From Paracoccus seriniphilus (lineage in GTDB: Bacteria; Pseudomonadota; Alphaproteobacteria; Rhodobacterales; Rhodobacteraceae): 64,000 bases of DNA. Of this stretch, positions 37,252 to 47,380 are shown piece by piece. The position numbers and the translations under genes are program-made. The notes under the pieces are model-generated. The model was not told where the DNA came from, did no database searches, and saw nothing but the letters and a program-made list of their open reading frames with translations. Location: assembly GCF_028553745.1 (NCBI RefSeq), contig NZ_CP067129.1, positions 354,501-418,500 of the forward strand. Direction: 5' to 3'. Positions within the stretch are counted from its first letter, which is position 1. Each line of letters begins with the position of its first letter.

Positions 37252-38700
37252 ATGAGCATTGCAACTGCGTTGAACAATGCACTGTCGGGTCTGACCGCGA
37301 CAGCCAAGGGGACCGAGACGGTCGCGTCAAATCTCGCCAATGTCATGACGCCTGGCTATGCGCGCCGAGAGGTTGCGCTGTCCTCACAAGCTCCGGGCGG
37401 GGGGATGGGCGGCGTTCGCATCGACGGTGTGGCGCGGCTGGTCGATGCCAATCTGGTTTCAGGAACCCGACTCGCCAGTGCAGCCAAGGCCGAAACATCC
37501 GTCCTTGCAGACTTCTTTGCCGAGATGGGTGCTGTCATTGGGATGCCCGGTGAAGAATCCTCGCTGGGAACAGCGCTGAGCGAATTCCAGTCTTCCCTGC
37601 AGTCGGCAGCCTCACGTCCGGACGACGACCTTCGGCTCGAGCAGGTGGTGGACGCTGCCATGCGACTTGCACGGGCATTGAACGATTCGTCGCGGGCTGT
37701 GCAGGACTTGCGGACAATGGCTGACGCGGCCATTGCGGCGGATGTTGCGGCTCTGAATGAGGGGCTTGAAACTGTCGCCATGCTGAACCGGCAGATCGCG
37801 CGCTCCCTTGCCAAGCAAGACGATGTGTCCGGGCTGGAGGATCAGAGGCAGGCCACCATTGACCGCATCTCGGAAATCGTTCCGATTCAGGAAGTCGGAC
37901 GGGATCACGGGGCGGTTGCCCTTTTTACCGCCGAAGGCGCGCCCTTGCTGGACGGCAGCCGTCCCGCGCAGATCAGCTATACATCGGTCGGCCAGATGAC
38001 CCCGGGAATGGTCGTCGAAACAGCACCGGTCGGGCGTCTTGTCCTGAATGGCGAGGAGTTGTCTGAGGGCAGGATGCAGCTCTTTGCGGGAGGGACACTG
38101 TCTGCGAATTTTGATATTCGTGATGAGCACGCCCCCCGGATCCAGGAAGAACTGGATGCTTTGGCCTTCGATCTCCACGAACGGATTCTATCTGCGGATC
38201 TATCGTTGTCTTCCGTGGATACTGGTCTCTTCACTGATGCTGGGAGCCGGGCCTCTGCAGGAGGAATGACAGGCCTGGCGGTGCGTATTGACGTCAATCT
38301 TGCGGTCAAGCCGGACAGTGGTGGTGTCTGGCGTGTCCGCAGTGGTCTTGCCGCGCCTGTCGCAGGAGCGGTCGGTGACAGCAGTTTCCTGACCGCCATG
38401 TGCGATGCGATGAACAGCATACGGTCAGCGGACGCCTTCAGCCCGTTCATCGGAAATGCCTCTCTTCAAGGACGTTTTGCCGATCTGGAAGCTCGCGTCG
38501 CGACACGTCGCGTCAATGCGGAAAGCGATGCAACAATGCGCAGCAGCCAATGGGAAGTCGTGTCAGGCGCATTGATGGCGGATGGCGTCGACAGTGATGC
38601 CGAGATGCAGCGCTTGCTGCAATACGAACAAGCATATGCCGCGAATGCACGGGTCGTTCAGGCGATTGAAGAAATGATGGATCAAATTCTGAGGATATGA
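37252..38700 (+). CDS. flgK: flagellar hook-associated protein 1 (FlgK)
   Basis: 482-aa hook-filament junction protein. The N-terminal SIATALNNALSGLTATAKGTETVASNLAN and C-terminal LLQYEQAYAANARVVQAIEEMMDQIL (given in parts) are the terminal helices shared by hook-axial proteins. GAGGAGG five bases before the ATG at 37252 sets the start; the GTG two codons upstream is less likely. The stop overlaps flgL (ATGA at 38697), so FlgK and FlgL, which meet at the junction, are coupled. Confidence 0.92.
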   Translation: MSIATALNNALSGLTATAKGTETVASNLANVMTPGYARREVALSSQAPGGGMGGVRIDGVARLVDANLVSGTRLASAAKAETSVLADFFAEMGAVIGMPGEESSLGTALSEFQSSLQSAASRPDDDLRLEQVVDAAMRLARALNDSSRAVQDLRTMADAAIAADVAALNEGLETVAMLNRQIARSLAKQDDVSGLEDQRQATIDRISEIVPIQEVGRDHGAVALFTAEGAPLLDGSRPAQISYTSVGQMTPGMVVETAPVGRLVLNGEELSEGRMQLFAGGTLSANFDIRDEHAPRIQEELDALAFDLHERILSADLSLSSVDTGLFTDAGSRASAGGMTGLAVRIDVNLAVKPDSGGVWRVRSGLAAPVAGAVGDSSFLTAMCDAMNSIRSADAFSPFIGNASLQGRFADLEARVATRRVNAESDATMRSSQWEVVSGALMADGVDSDAEMQRLLQYEQAYAANARVVQAIEEMMDQILRI

Positions 38701-39719
38701 AGATGGCCTTGTATTCAATTGGCGATCAGGCAAGGGCCTTTGCAGTGCAGGTCGCTTCGAACCGTCTGAAAACATCCTTGGGGACCCTGAGCGACGAATT
38801 GGCCAGCGGCGAGGTTTCGGATATTGGTCAACGGCTGCAAGGGAACACTCAGGTCTTGCGCCGGATCGAGACCCAGCTTGCAGCGGCACAGCAATATGGG
38901 ACCAATTCCGAAGAAGCCAGCCTGTGGTTGAACGGCATGCAGGAGATCCTGGGGCAGGTGCAATCGCAAACCTCCGAACTGGGGCTTTCGCTCTTGGCCT
39001 CACCCTTTGCCGAAACCGAGGGGCTGCTAAGAATGCGCTCGGGAGAGGCCGGCGACATGCTGGCCTCGGTCGTATCGCATCTCAATAGCAACCTGGGTGG
39101 AGCGTATTTGTTTTCCGGGCAGAATGTCGACCAACCGGCCTTGCGGTCAGGAGCGGAAATTCTGTCTGAACTGGAGACCCTGACGGCTGGCCTGACGACT
39201 GCGACGGATGTGGCAGCTGCAGTAGAGGATTGGTTCGATGGACCTGAAGGTGCAGGCGGGTTTCTGGATGTCGCATATGAAGGTAGCCTTGATGCGCCGT
39301 TGGTTTTCCCGGTGTCGGAAGGACAATCGATCAGCGTGACAACCACTGCGGCATCTTCGTCTGTTCGAAAGGTACTGACAGGCCTGGCGACTGCCGCCTT
39401 GGTTGATCGAGGTATCTTGACCGGTGAGCATCATGAACAGAGAGAACTTTTGCGGCGCGGCGGGCAGATCCTCGCCGACAATGACGCCGATCTGCTGGCC
39501 GAGATGGCCCGGATCGGCCAGAAACAACAGTTCGCGCAGCGGTCCCAGGCGGAAAATTCTTCGGCAATCGCGATGTTGCAAACTGCTCGCAATGATATGC
39601 GTGTCGCCGATCCGTTTGAAACAGCGGGTGCGCTGACACAGGTCGAAACGCAGTTGCAAACGCTTTACACAGTGACGGCCCGCCTGTCTCAGCTACGTTT
39701 GTCGGAGTTCCTGAGATGA
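38697..39719 (+). CDS. flgL: flagellar hook-associated protein 3 (FlgL)
   Basis: 340-aa junction protein of the flagellin superfamily, joining FlgK to the filament. N-terminal SIGDQARAFAVQVASNRLKTSLGTLSDELASG (in parts) and NLGGAYLFSGQNVDQPAL (about residues 122-139, the flagellin-family GxYLFSG motif) identify it; the C-terminal helix ends TLYTVTARLSQLRLSEFLR. Start overlaps the flgK stop and its stop overlaps the flgI start. Confidence 0.88.
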   Translation: MKMALYSIGDQARAFAVQVASNRLKTSLGTLSDELASGEVSDIGQRLQGNTQVLRRIETQLAAAQQYGTNSEEASLWLNGMQEILGQVQSQTSELGLSLLASPFAETEGLLRMRSGEAGDMLASVVSHLNSNLGGAYLFSGQNVDQPALRSGAEILSELETLTAGLTTATDVAAAVEDWFDGPEGAGGFLDVAYEGSLDAPLVFPVSEGQSISVTTTAASSSVRKVLTGLATAALVDRGILTGEHHEQRELLRRGGQILADNDADLLAEMARIGQKQQFAQRSQAENSSAIAMLQTARNDMRVADPFETAGALTQVETQLQTLYTVTARLSQLRLSEFLR

Positions 39720-40813
39720 GATGGCTGTTGACCGCTTTGCTTGTCATCTGGTGTTCGGCAGCGAACGCGATACCTGTACGGATCAAGGACCTGGTTGATT
39801 TTGACGGGGTTCGTGGCAACGACCTTGTGGGCTATGGTCTGGTCGTAGGACTGGATGGAACCGGCGACGGGCTGCGCAATGCGCCTTTTACCGAGGAGAT
39901 GCTTGCGGGCCTGTTGGAACGGCTGGGGACCAATGTCAGCGATGATGCGATGCGGTCAAAGAATGTTGCCGCAGTCATCGTCACGGCGACGCTGCCTCCT
40001 TTTGCCCGCTCGGGCAGCCGAATAGATGTGAATGTATCGACAATTGGGGATGCCAAAAGCCTGCTGGGCGGGACGCTGGTCATGACGCCATTGAAAGCTG
40101 CGGATGGCAATATCTATGCTGTCGCCCAGGGCTCGATCATTGCAGGCGGTGTGTCGGTATCCGGCGAGGCTGCGCGTGTGGTGGAGGGTGTGCCGACCGG
40201 CGGCACGATCCCTGTCGGCGCCAGGGTCGAGAGAGAAGTCGAGTTCGATTTCGGAGAGGTTCGGAATATTCGCCTTGCCCTGCGGAATGCCGACTTCACT
40301 ACGGCGATGAGAGTCGAGGACGCCATCAATCGCGAATTTTCGAAACCTATCGCCGTTGCGCAAGATAGCGGAACGGTGCTTGTCGAATTCCGAAACCTGG
40401 GGGAGGTCAATCCGGCCCGCGTCGTCGGGCGTATCGAAAATCTGCTGATAGAACCCGAGGATCGTGCCAAGGTCGTCATTGATCACAAGGCTGGGACAAT
40501 CGTCATGGGCGAACGGGTGCGGATCTCTCGCGTTGCCGTTTCGCAAGGAAACCTGACATTGAAGGTCAGCGAAGCGCCATTGGTATCGCAGCCCAATCCC
40601 TTCGCGCATGGCGAAACCGTAACGGTCCCACGTAGCTCTGCCAACGTGACCGAGGAGCCGGGCATCGGCTTTGCCGAGGTGGCGGGCAATACGTCTCTGA
40701 GTCAGTTGGTCGAGGGTTTGAACGCGCTGGGGGTTCGACCTCGCGACATGATTGATATCCTGAAGTCGATACATGCCGCCGGGGCGCTGCATGCGGATCT
40801 GGTTGTGCAATAA
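39716..40813 (+). CDS. flgI: flagellar P-ring protein FlgI
   Basis: 365-aa periplasmic P-ring subunit around the rod. Signal peptide residues 1-18 (MRWLLTALLVIWCSAANA), then IKDLVDFDGVRGNDLVGYGLVVGLDGTGD (in parts), which is highly conserved, and the C-terminal LVEGLNALGVRPRDMIDILKSIHAAGALHADL (in parts). The start ATGA overlaps flgL. Last gene of the block; no intrinsic terminator was found in the 112 bp before the convergent folA gene. Confidence 0.96.
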   Translation: MRWLLTALLVIWCSAANAIPVRIKDLVDFDGVRGNDLVGYGLVVGLDGTGDGLRNAPFTEEMLAGLLERLGTNVSDDAMRSKNVAAVIVTATLPPFARSGSRIDVNVSTIGDAKSLLGGTLVMTPLKAADGNIYAVAQGSIIAGGVSVSGEAARVVEGVPTGGTIPVGARVEREVEFDFGEVRNIRLALRNADFTTAMRVEDAINREFSKPIAVAQDSGTVLVEFRNLGEVNPARVVGRIENLLIEPEDRAKVVIDHKAGTIVMGERVRISRVAVSQGNLTLKVSEAPLVSQPNPFAHGETVTVPRSSANVTEEPGIGFAEVAGNTSLSQLVEGLNALGVRPRDMIDILKSIHAAGALHADLVVQ

Positions 40814-40925
40814 ATGTCGTTCCCTGGGACGCCCGATCCTTCGCCCCCGGCTTCCCGCTATCCGGTTGCAGGCCGGAAAACTCTGGATATCAGGTCACTA
40901 CGACATGTTTGACGCGCTGTCATGA

Positions 40926-41414
40926 TCACGCCCGGTGATATTCCGTCACCGAGCAACGAGGGTCGGCTTCGCGCAGGATTTGTGTCTGCACCGGGCGCCA
41001 TTCCGATGCGGAAAATTCCGGGAAGAAGGCATCTGCATCCGGAATATCCGTCTCGACCGTTGACAGCAGGATACGGTCAGCAAGGGGCAACATCTGCCGA
41101 TAGATCTGCTCTCCACCGATGCAGAAGATATGATCGTGACCGGCAGATTTCGCTTGGAGAATCGCCTGCTCGAAATCGAGAAATAATGTGTTCGGAGCCG
41201 GGTCTTGCATCTGACGGGTGACGACAATGTTCAAACGGTTCGGAAGGGGTTTCTTGGGAAGGCTGTCCCAAGTCTTGCGACCCATGATGATCGCGCAACC
41301 AGAAGTTTCACGCTTGAAGAACGCGAAGTCCTCGGGGACATGCCATGGGATGGTGTTGTTGCGGCCTATCGCGCCCTTGCGGTCCCGTGCGGCAATCAGT
41401 GTCAGCATTGCCAT
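40926..41414 (-). CDS. folA: dihydrofolate reductase
   Basis: 162-aa NADPH-dependent reductase regenerating tetrahydrofolate. IGRNNTIPWHVPEDFAFFK (about residues 16-34) holds the W of the Met20 loop and the catalytic acidic residue D29; IIMGRKTWDSLP and IFCIGGEQIY are the NADPH-binding blocks. Its ATG overlaps the thyA stop (TGATG), so the thyA-folA pair is coupled; this makes sense because ThyA converts methylene-THF to dihydrofolate, the FolA substrate. Confidence 0.97.
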   Translation of the reverse strand: MAMLTLIAARDRKGAIGRNNTIPWHVPEDFAFFKRETSGCAIIMGRKTWDSLPKKPLPNRLNIVVTRQMQDPAPNTLFLDFEQAILQAKSAGHDHIFCIGGEQIYRQMLPLADRILLSTVETDIPDADAFFPEFSASEWRPVQTQILREADPRCSVTEYHRA

Positions 41415-42220
41415 CAGACCGCCACCGGGGCCTTGATCGAGGGATGCGGATCATACCCCTCGAAGATGAAATCATCATAGCGGAAATCAGTCAGCTGAGA
41501 AACGTCGCGCGTGATCTTCAGGGTCGGCAGCACCCTGGGCTGACGACTCAGCTGCTCTTTGACCTGAGACATGTGATTGGAATAGATGTGCGCATCACCG
41601 ATCGTATGCACGAAATCGCCCGGCGTATAGCCGCTGACATGTGCAATCATATGCGTCAGCAGCGCATAGCTGGCGATATTGAAGGGGACGCCCAGAAACA
41701 TGTCGGCCGAGCGCTGATACAACTGCAGATGCAGCTTTCCGCCCAGAATGCGCACCTGCCACAGGGTATGACAGGGTGGCAGGGCCATGGCCTTCACCTG
41801 GAGCGGATTCCAACCCGAGACGATCAGGCGGCGGCTGTCGGGGGTGTCGCGAATGGCATCCATCAACGTGCGGATCTGGTCGGCCTCTGGCAGGGGATCG
41901 GTTTCACCCTCTGCCCCGAAGCGGCGCCACTGGTGGCCATAGACCGGACCAAGCTCGCCATTCTCGTCGGCCCATTCATTCCAGATTGAGACGCCGTTCT
42001 GCTGCAGATAGGCGATATTGGTATCACCCGACAGAAACCAGAGCAGTTCATGTATGATCGATCGCAGGTGCAGCTTCTTGGTGGTGACAAGCGGAAAGCC
42101 CTGGCTCAGATCATAGCGCATCTGCATGCCGAAACAGGATCGCGTACCGGTGCCGGTCCGGTCGGTGGTCTCAACCCCCTGGTCGAGGATCGTTTGCAGG
42201 GCATCCAGATAGGGTTTCAT
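41414..42220 (-). CDS. thyA: thymidylate synthase
   Basis: 268-aa enzyme methylating dUMP to dTMP with methylene-tetrahydrofolate. TDRTGTGT near residue 19, [24 protein letters not shown], nucleophile C150 in ALPPCHTLW, and [22 protein letters not shown] (in parts) are all present, as is the C-terminal IKAPVAV. First gene of the thyA-folA pair. The two genes interrupt the flagellar region. Confidence 0.98.
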   Translation of the reverse strand: MKPYLDALQTILDQGVETTDRTGTGTRSCFGMQMRYDLSQGFPLVTTKKLHLRSIIHELLWFLSGDTNIAYLQQNGVSIWNEWADENGELGPVYGHQWRRFGAEGETDPLPEADQIRTLMDAIRDTPDSRRLIVSGWNPLQVKAMALPPCHTLWQVRILGGKLHLQLYQRSADMFLGVPFNIASYALLTHMIAHVSGYTPGDFVHTIGDAHIYSNHMSQVKEQLSRQPRVLPTLKITRDVSQLTDFRYDDFIFEGYDPHPSIKAPVAV

Positions 42221-42467
42221 GGCGTGCTCCTCGGCCTGTTGGATGGATCTCTGGGACGTATCTTACGTCTGGTTTCGTAAGTCAGCAGAACGGAATGTTA
42301 AACCCGCCTGTGATCGATGCCATCCGACATGACAAGAAACCGCTTTGCAATGCCGGCTTCCTCGGTCCAGGTTTCGCGCGGGTCAGCCCGTTGGGGCTAC
42401 GTGTCGCGTGACATGACGCCTGGGTGCGCATATATGTTTGATGTACCTGTAGTAAGTGATTGTTGAT

Positions 42468-43028
42468 ATGCAGATTGAGAATACGGCCCTGCCGGGTGTT
42501 CTGATCATTACGCCCAAGCGCCATGGCGATCATCGAGGCTTTTTTTCCGAAAGCTGGAACAAACGCAGACTTGAGGACGCGGGTCTTCATCTGCCGGAAT
42601 TCGTACAGGACAATCATTCCATGTCGCGCGAGGTCGGGACATTGCGCGGCCTGCACTATCAAGCGCCCCCTCATGCGCAGGGCAAGTTGGTGCGATGTGG
42701 CCGTGGTCGGCTGTATGATGTGGCTGTCGATGCGCGCCGCGGCAGCCCTGATTACGGGCGTTGGGTCGGGGTGGAACTGTCCTATGAAAATGGTCGGCAG
42801 CTGTGGATTCCACCGGGCTTCCTGCATGGGTTCGTTACGCGCGAAGCGGAGACCGAAATCATCTATAAGTGCACGGCGTATTACGACAGCACCAGCGATG
42901 GCTGCGTCCGCTGGGACAGCCTGGACATCGACTGGGGCCTTGCGCGGCCGGTCCTCTCTGACAAGGATCGAAACGGCACGGCATTTGCCGAATGGACGAC
43001 ACCCTTCAATTTCAACGGTGAGACATGA
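42468..43028 (+). CDS. rfbC: dTDP-4-dehydrorhamnose 3,5-epimerase
   Basis: 186-aa cupin-fold epimerase, third step of dTDP-L-rhamnose synthesis. [11 protein letters not shown] (about 22-32), [28 protein letters not shown] (catalytic His in GLHYQ) and [18 protein letters not shown] are conserved. The ATG at 42468 fits the family N terminus; a GTG at 42456 is in frame. First gene of rfbC-rfbB-rfbD-rfbA, each start overlapping the previous stop. Confidence 0.96.
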   Translation: MQIENTALPGVLIITPKRHGDHRGFFSESWNKRRLEDAGLHLPEFVQDNHSMSREVGTLRGLHYQAPPHAQGKLVRCGRGRLYDVAVDARRGSPDYGRWVGVELSYENGRQLWIPPGFLHGFVTREAETEIIYKCTAYYDSTSDGCVRWDSLDIDWGLARPVLSDKDRNGTAFAEWTTPFNFNGET

Positions 43029-44062
43029 AGATTCTGGTAACGGGCGGGGCCGGGTTCATTGGTTCGGCAGTGGTGCGGCTTGCCGTTCGGCGCGGTCACG
43101 AGGTGGTCAACCTGGATGCGTTGACCTATGCCGCGAATCTGGAAAATGTCGCTTCGGTCAAGGACAGCGGGCTTTACTGGTTCGAGCAGGCCGATATTCG
43201 CGATCGCGCTGCATTGGACCGTATCTTTGACAAACACGCCCCCGATGCGGTGATGCATCTGGCGGCCGAAAGCCATGTTGACCGGTCCATCGACGGACCT
43301 GCGGCCTTTATCGAGACGAATGTGATCGGCACATTCAACATGTTGGAGGCGGCGCGGGCTTATTGGGTTTCACAGGGGCGCCCTGATTCATTCCGTTTCC
43401 ACCATATCTCGACCGATGAGGTATTCGGCAGCCTCGGCGAGACCGGCCAGTTCACCGAAACGACCCCCTATGATCCTCGCAGTCCCTATTCCGCCAGCAA
43501 GGCAGGCTCTGACCATCTGGTCCGGGCCTGGCATGAAACCTATGGGTTGCCCGTCGTGCTGACCAATTGTTCGAACAATTACGGTCCCTATCATTTCCCC
43601 GAAAAACTGGTGCCCGTAGTTATCCTGCGTGCCCTGGCGGGTGAAACGATCCCGGTCTATGGCGATGGTGGGAATGTGCGCGACTGGCTGTATGTCGAAG
43701 ACCATGCCGATGCGTTGCTGCTTGCGCTGGAAAAGGGCGAAAACGGGCGCAGCTACAATATCGGCGGCGAGAACGAGGCCCGCAATATTGATCTGGTCAG
43801 AATGATCTGTGACCATATGGATCGCCTGAATCCGCAGGGTGCTCCTCATGACCGGCTGATCGAATTCGTCCCCGATCGTCCCGGTCATGACCGTCGCTAT
43901 GCCATTGATCCTCAGCGCATCCGCACCGAGCTGAACTGGCGGCCTTCCGTCACGGTGCAGGAAGGGCTGCGCCTGACGGTCGAGTGGTATCTGAACAATC
44001 GCGACTGGTGGGAACCACTGTATCAGCGTGATGGTGTTGGCAAGAGGCTGGGTACCGGATGA
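43025..44062 (+). CDS. rfbB: dTDP-glucose 4,6-dehydratase
   Basis: 345-aa short-chain dehydrogenase-type enzyme, second step of dTDP-rhamnose synthesis. NAD-binding TGGAGFIGS at residues 6-14, [23 protein letters not shown] with the catalytic T-D-E triad, and [15 protein letters not shown] (YxxxK). ATGA overlap with rfbC and with rfbD. Confidence 0.97.
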   Translation: MKILVTGGAGFIGSAVVRLAVRRGHEVVNLDALTYAANLENVASVKDSGLYWFEQADIRDRAALDRIFDKHAPDAVMHLAAESHVDRSIDGPAAFIETNVIGTFNMLEAARAYWVSQGRPDSFRFHHISTDEVFGSLGETGQFTETTPYDPRSPYSASKAGSDHLVRAWHETYGLPVVLTNCSNNYGPYHFPEKLVPVVILRALAGETIPVYGDGGNVRDWLYVEDHADALLLALEKGENGRSYNIGGENEARNIDLVRMICDHMDRLNPQGAPHDRLIEFVPDRPGHDRRYAIDPQRIRTELNWRPSVTVQEGLRLTVEWYLNNRDWWEPLYQRDGVGKRLGTG

Positions 44063-44919
44063 GCGAGGGGATTCTTGTTTTCGGCAAGACGGGGCAGGTC
44101 GCGCGTGAGCTGGCAGGGCTTCTCCCCGAGGCTCGTTTTCTGGGGCGTGCCGAGGCCGATCTGGCCGATCCAGGGCATTGCGCCCAGGTGATTCTGGCCG
44201 AGAGGCCGCGTGCCGTCCTGAATGTAGCGGCCTATACGGCGGTGGACCGCGCTGAAACCGAGGCAGAACTGGCGCGGACCGTCAATGCCGATGCACCTGC
44301 GGCCATGGCTCAGGCGGCGGCAGAGCTGTCTGTTCCCTTTCTGCATGTCTCGACCGATTATGTGTTCGACGGCTCGGGCGACCGGCCGCGCGCCGAAGGA
44401 TCTCCGACCGCGCCTTTGGGTGTTTACGGGCGGACGAAACGAAAGGGCGAAGAGCGTATCGCGGAAAACGGTGGCCAATGGGCGGTGTTGCGAACCTCTT
44501 GGGTGTTTTCAAGCTTCGGTGCGAATTTCGTCAAGACCATGCTGAAGCTGGGGGCCGAGCGTGATCAACTGAACATTGTCTGTGATCAGATCGGTGGCCC
44601 GACACCGGCGGGCGATATCGCCGCCGCCTTGGTCAAAATGACCGAGCAGATGCTTTCGGATCCGGGCAAGGGCGGGCTGTATCACTTTGCAGGTGCACCC
44701 GATGCAAGCTGGGCGGATTTCGCCGCCGAGATATTCCGTCAGGCCGGGCTGACCTGCAAGATCACGCCCATTCCGACATCGCAATATCCGACTCCGGCAT
44801 CGCGGCCCTTGAATTCGCGGCTGGATTGCGGCGCAATCAAGGCGGATTTTGGCGTTGATCGTCCAGATTGGCGCAAGGGGCTGGCCGATGTGCTGGCAAG
44901 ACTGGAGCAAACGGCATGA
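44059..44919 (+). CDS. rfbD: dTDP-4-dehydrorhamnose reductase
   Basis: 286-aa NADPH-dependent reductase, final step to dTDP-L-rhamnose. Nucleotide-binding [12 protein letters not shown] near residue 6, [23 protein letters not shown] and [11 protein letters not shown] (YxxxK) are present. Overlaps rfbB and rfbA by 4 bp each. Confidence 0.96.
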   Translation: MSEGILVFGKTGQVARELAGLLPEARFLGRAEADLADPGHCAQVILAERPRAVLNVAAYTAVDRAETEAELARTVNADAPAAMAQAAAELSVPFLHVSTDYVFDGSGDRPRAEGSPTAPLGVYGRTKRKGEERIAENGGQWAVLRTSWVFSSFGANFVKTMLKLGAERDQLNIVCDQIGGPTPAGDIAAALVKMTEQMLSDPGKGGLYHFAGAPDASWADFAAEIFRQAGLTCKITPIPTSQYPTPASRPLNSRLDCGAIKADFGVDRPDWRKGLADVLARLEQTA

Positions 44920-45797
44920 CGCAGCGCAAAGGTATCATTCTGGCGGGCGGCTCGGGAACCCGGCTTTATCCCATCACGATGGGGGTCTCGAAGCAGTTGC
45001 TGCCGCTATATGACAAGCCGATGATCTATTATCCGATCACGGTTCTCATGCTGGCCGGCATCCGCGATATCGCGATCATCACCACGCCCGAGGATCAGGC
45101 CCAGTTTCAGCGGTTGCTTGGCGATGGCGCGCAATGGGGGGTGAGCTTCACCTGGATCGTTCAGCCGTCCCCCGACGGTCTTGCGCAGGCCTATCTGCTG
45201 GCGCGCGACTTCCTGCAAGGTGCGCCCTCGGCGATGGTCTTGGGCGACAACATATTCTTTGGCCACGGGTTGCCGATCCTGCTGCAGGCTGCCGACCAGC
45301 GAAGCGAGGGCGGCACGGTCTTTGGCTATCAGGTCAGTGATCCCGAACGCTATGGTGTCGTTGATTTCGACAAGACGGGGCGGGCGCGCGCGATCATTGA
45401 AAAACCGGCCGATCCGCCGTCGCATTTCGCTGTGACCGGCCTTTACTTTCTGGACGGGACGGCATCTGATCGAGCAGCCGAGGTTCGCCCATCCGCGCGC
45501 GGAGAGCTGGAAATCACCACCCTGCTGGAAAGCTATCTGTCTGACGGAATTCTGACGGTCGAGAAGATGGGGCGCGGCTTTGCCTGGCTTGATACCGGAA
45601 CCCACGCCAGCTTGCTGGACGCCGGGAATTTCGTGCGCACGCTGGAAAACCGGCAGGGGCTTCAGACCGGTTGTCCGGAAGAAATCGCCTTTGAGGCCGG
45701 GTGGATCACAGCGGATGAACTGCGTGACAGGGCCGCAAGATTCGCCAAGAATGAATATGGGACCTATCTGCTGCGGTTGTTGGACGACAGGGGCTGA
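44916..45797 (+). CDS. rfbA: glucose-1-phosphate thymidylyltransferase
   Basis: 293-aa nucleotidyltransferase making dTDP-glucose from glucose-1-phosphate and dTTP, first step of the pathway. [29 protein letters not shown] (in parts) is the pyrophosphorylase signature; VLGDNIFFG and [10 protein letters not shown] are also typical. The frame opens at 44868 but the ATG at 44916 overlaps the rfbD stop. Its 3' end overlaps the convergent glycosyltransferase by 34 bp. Confidence 0.97.
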   Translation: MTQRKGIILAGGSGTRLYPITMGVSKQLLPLYDKPMIYYPITVLMLAGIRDIAIITTPEDQAQFQRLLGDGAQWGVSFTWIVQPSPDGLAQAYLLARDFLQGAPSAMVLGDNIFFGHGLPILLQAADQRSEGGTVFGYQVSDPERYGVVDFDKTGRARAIIEKPADPPSHFAVTGLYFLDGTASDRAAEVRPSARGELEITTLLESYLSDGILTVEKMGRGFAWLDTGTHASLLDAGNFVRTLENRQGLQTGCPEEIAFEAGWITADELRDRAARFAKNEYGTYLLRLLDDRG

Positions 45798-46768
45798 CGC
45801 AGCCGCCCCATTGTGGTCGCAGCTAGCAGCGCGACCGTCCCTGCGGTGGTCTGGCGATAAAGGCCAAGCCTGCGCAATCTCTGTGCGGCAAACGGGCCGC
45901 GACACTGCAGGGCTGCGACAACGCCATCCAGAACCTGTCGGTTTTCGGTGGTAAGCAGGGCACGGCATTGCGACAAGGCGGCCAGATTCGCGCCGACCCA
46001 GCTGCCGTAATCCCCCGCGAACAGTTTCCCCAGCCGTTTGGCCATTGCGGATATCGTATCGTTGCGGCCCATTTCGGCTTGGCTGTGCTGACGATACATC
46101 AGCATCGGACGGGGATCGTGAATGATGGCCGCGCCAGCGCCAGAGGTCAGCTGATAGGCCCACCAGTCATGGGATTCGATCTTTGCAAGGCGGGCGGCCT
46201 CGACGCCTGATTTCAGCAATGCGGCGGCGTCCGGGTTGAACACCGAGGTATTCCCCGCCATGCAGGCCTGCACCAGGGCATTGCGAAACGTCAGCGGTCT
46301 GTTGAAGCGGCGCGATTGCGCGACCGGGGCAAGCTTCTCGTCAGTGATGATCGTGCGCGCGGCATAATGGGCCGGCCCCTTGATCTCGCCAAGGCTTTCA
46401 ACTGCAAAAGCAAGCTTGTCCGGGTGCCAGACATCGTCCTGATCGCAAAAGGCAAGCATCCGGTTATCCGGCGCCTGTTGGATCAGATGCAGAAAGTTCT
46501 GCGTTGCGCCCTGACGCGGCCCTTCGATCAGATGCACCCGACCGTGCCCGACCTGCGCGGCAAAGCTGGCGACCAGATCGCGGGTATTGTCCCACGAGCC
46601 GTCATCTGACACGAACAGCTGCCAGTTCGTATAGCGCTGTGCGCCAATGCTGTGCAGCTGCTCCTGAAGAAAGCGCCCTCCCTGGTAGGTCGCCATCAGG
46701 ATCTGCACCTCTGGGGCGGTGCCGCCGTTTGCTGGCTTGCCGGGGGGCGTGGGATGAATTTCGGTCAT
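45764..46768 (-). CDS. glycosyltransferase family 2
   Basis: About 334 aa from the ATG at 46768; the frame is open to 46843. GT-A fold: [18 protein letters not shown] (about 26-43), [11 protein letters not shown] and [12 protein letters not shown] (the DxD site, within about 115-125), as in rhamnosyl- and other hexosyltransferases of the RfbF/WsaF type. It lies 90 bp after the fliL-like gene on the same strand and ends inside rfbA on the other. With dTDP-rhamnose made next door, rhamnosyl transfer is an attractive guess, unproven. Confidence 0.85.
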   Translation of the reverse strand: MTEIHPTPPGKPANGGTAPEVQILMATYQGGRFLQEQLHSIGAQRYTNWQLFVSDDGSWDNTRDLVASFAAQVGHGRVHLIEGPRQGATQNFLHLIQQAPDNRMLAFCDQDDVWHPDKLAFAVESLGEIKGPAHYAARTIITDEKLAPVAQSRRFNRPLTFRNALVQACMAGNTSVFNPDAAALLKSGVEAARLAKIESHDWWAYQLTSGAGAAIIHDPRPMLMYRQHSQAEMGRNDTISAMAKRLGKLFAGDYGSWVGANLAALSQCRALLTTENRQVLDGVVAALQCRGPFAAQRLRRLGLYRQTTAGTVALLAATTMGRLRQPLSSNNRSR

Positions 46769-46858
46769 GGCCAGTGATCGCGATCCTTCGATGCTCGCCC
46801 TTCTTTTGCCTTGTGACAAGGCGTGGTGCAATGCGGCGACCACGCGCGAACCGGCATG

Positions 46859-47371
46859 TTATCCGTCCTGACGGGCTATATCTTCGATCAGGACTGCGTG
46901 GACGGGCAGGGTCGTGGCGTGCCTTGCCGCTTTCAGAAGACTTTCGCGCAAGACACGCAAACTGACTTCGGTGGTGAAATTGCCGTCGAATCCGCCCGTA
47001 TTGGCGTGAATCAGCAATTGCCGCAGCAAGGCATCGCGCAAGCGGTGTTCCTGTTGTTTCATGGCTTCCAGTTGATCTTTGGCGGTTTCCACGCTGAGGG
47101 TCAGGATCATCATCGCCCCCATGTCGCCGTTGCGCATCAGCGGAACGAAGAACTGCGAAGGAAAGCTGAAGGTGGCAGTCCTTACATCTGTCCCGGTATT
47201 CGCAGGGGGATCCTGGCGCGTATCTGCATCGTTCTTCGCCTCGATCAGTGGGGACAAACTCGCGTTGTCCTCGGCTTCGCTGCCGGGTGATGCCGGACGC
47301 AGGTAGTCCCCGGCGGCGATGCCTGCGACAAGCGCGATCACCGGTGCTGACAGGAAGAGGATCTTGGTCAT
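46859..47371 (-). CDS. FliL-like flagellar basal-body-associated protein
   Basis: 170 aa with one N-terminal membrane segment (about residues 4-21), a polar linker, then a folded periplasmic domain (FSFPSQFFVPLMRNGDMGAMMILTLSVE, in parts). This layout and its place at the end of the flgB-flgH operon fit a FliL-type stator/basal-body protein. Similarity is by architecture, so confidence in the family is moderate. Confidence 0.6.
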   Translation of the reverse strand: MTKILFLSAPVIALVAGIAAGDYLRPASPGSEAEDNASLSPLIEAKNDADTRQDPPANTGTDVRTATFSFPSQFFVPLMRNGDMGAMMILTLSVETAKDQLEAMKQQEHRLRDALLRQLLIHANTGGFDGNFTTEVSLRVLRESLLKAARHATTLPVHAVLIEDIARQDG

Positions 47372-47380
47372 GGCTGGTCC

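Noticed and set aside
40814..40925. Small peptide gene between flgI and folA
   Set aside because: The only ATG with a frame gives six codons; nothing else supports coding.
42221..42467. Possible riboswitch or promoter region between thyA and rfbC
   Set aside because: Only a weak AGCCC/GGGCT hairpin (42385-42398) and no convincing promoter or known aptamer pattern was seen.
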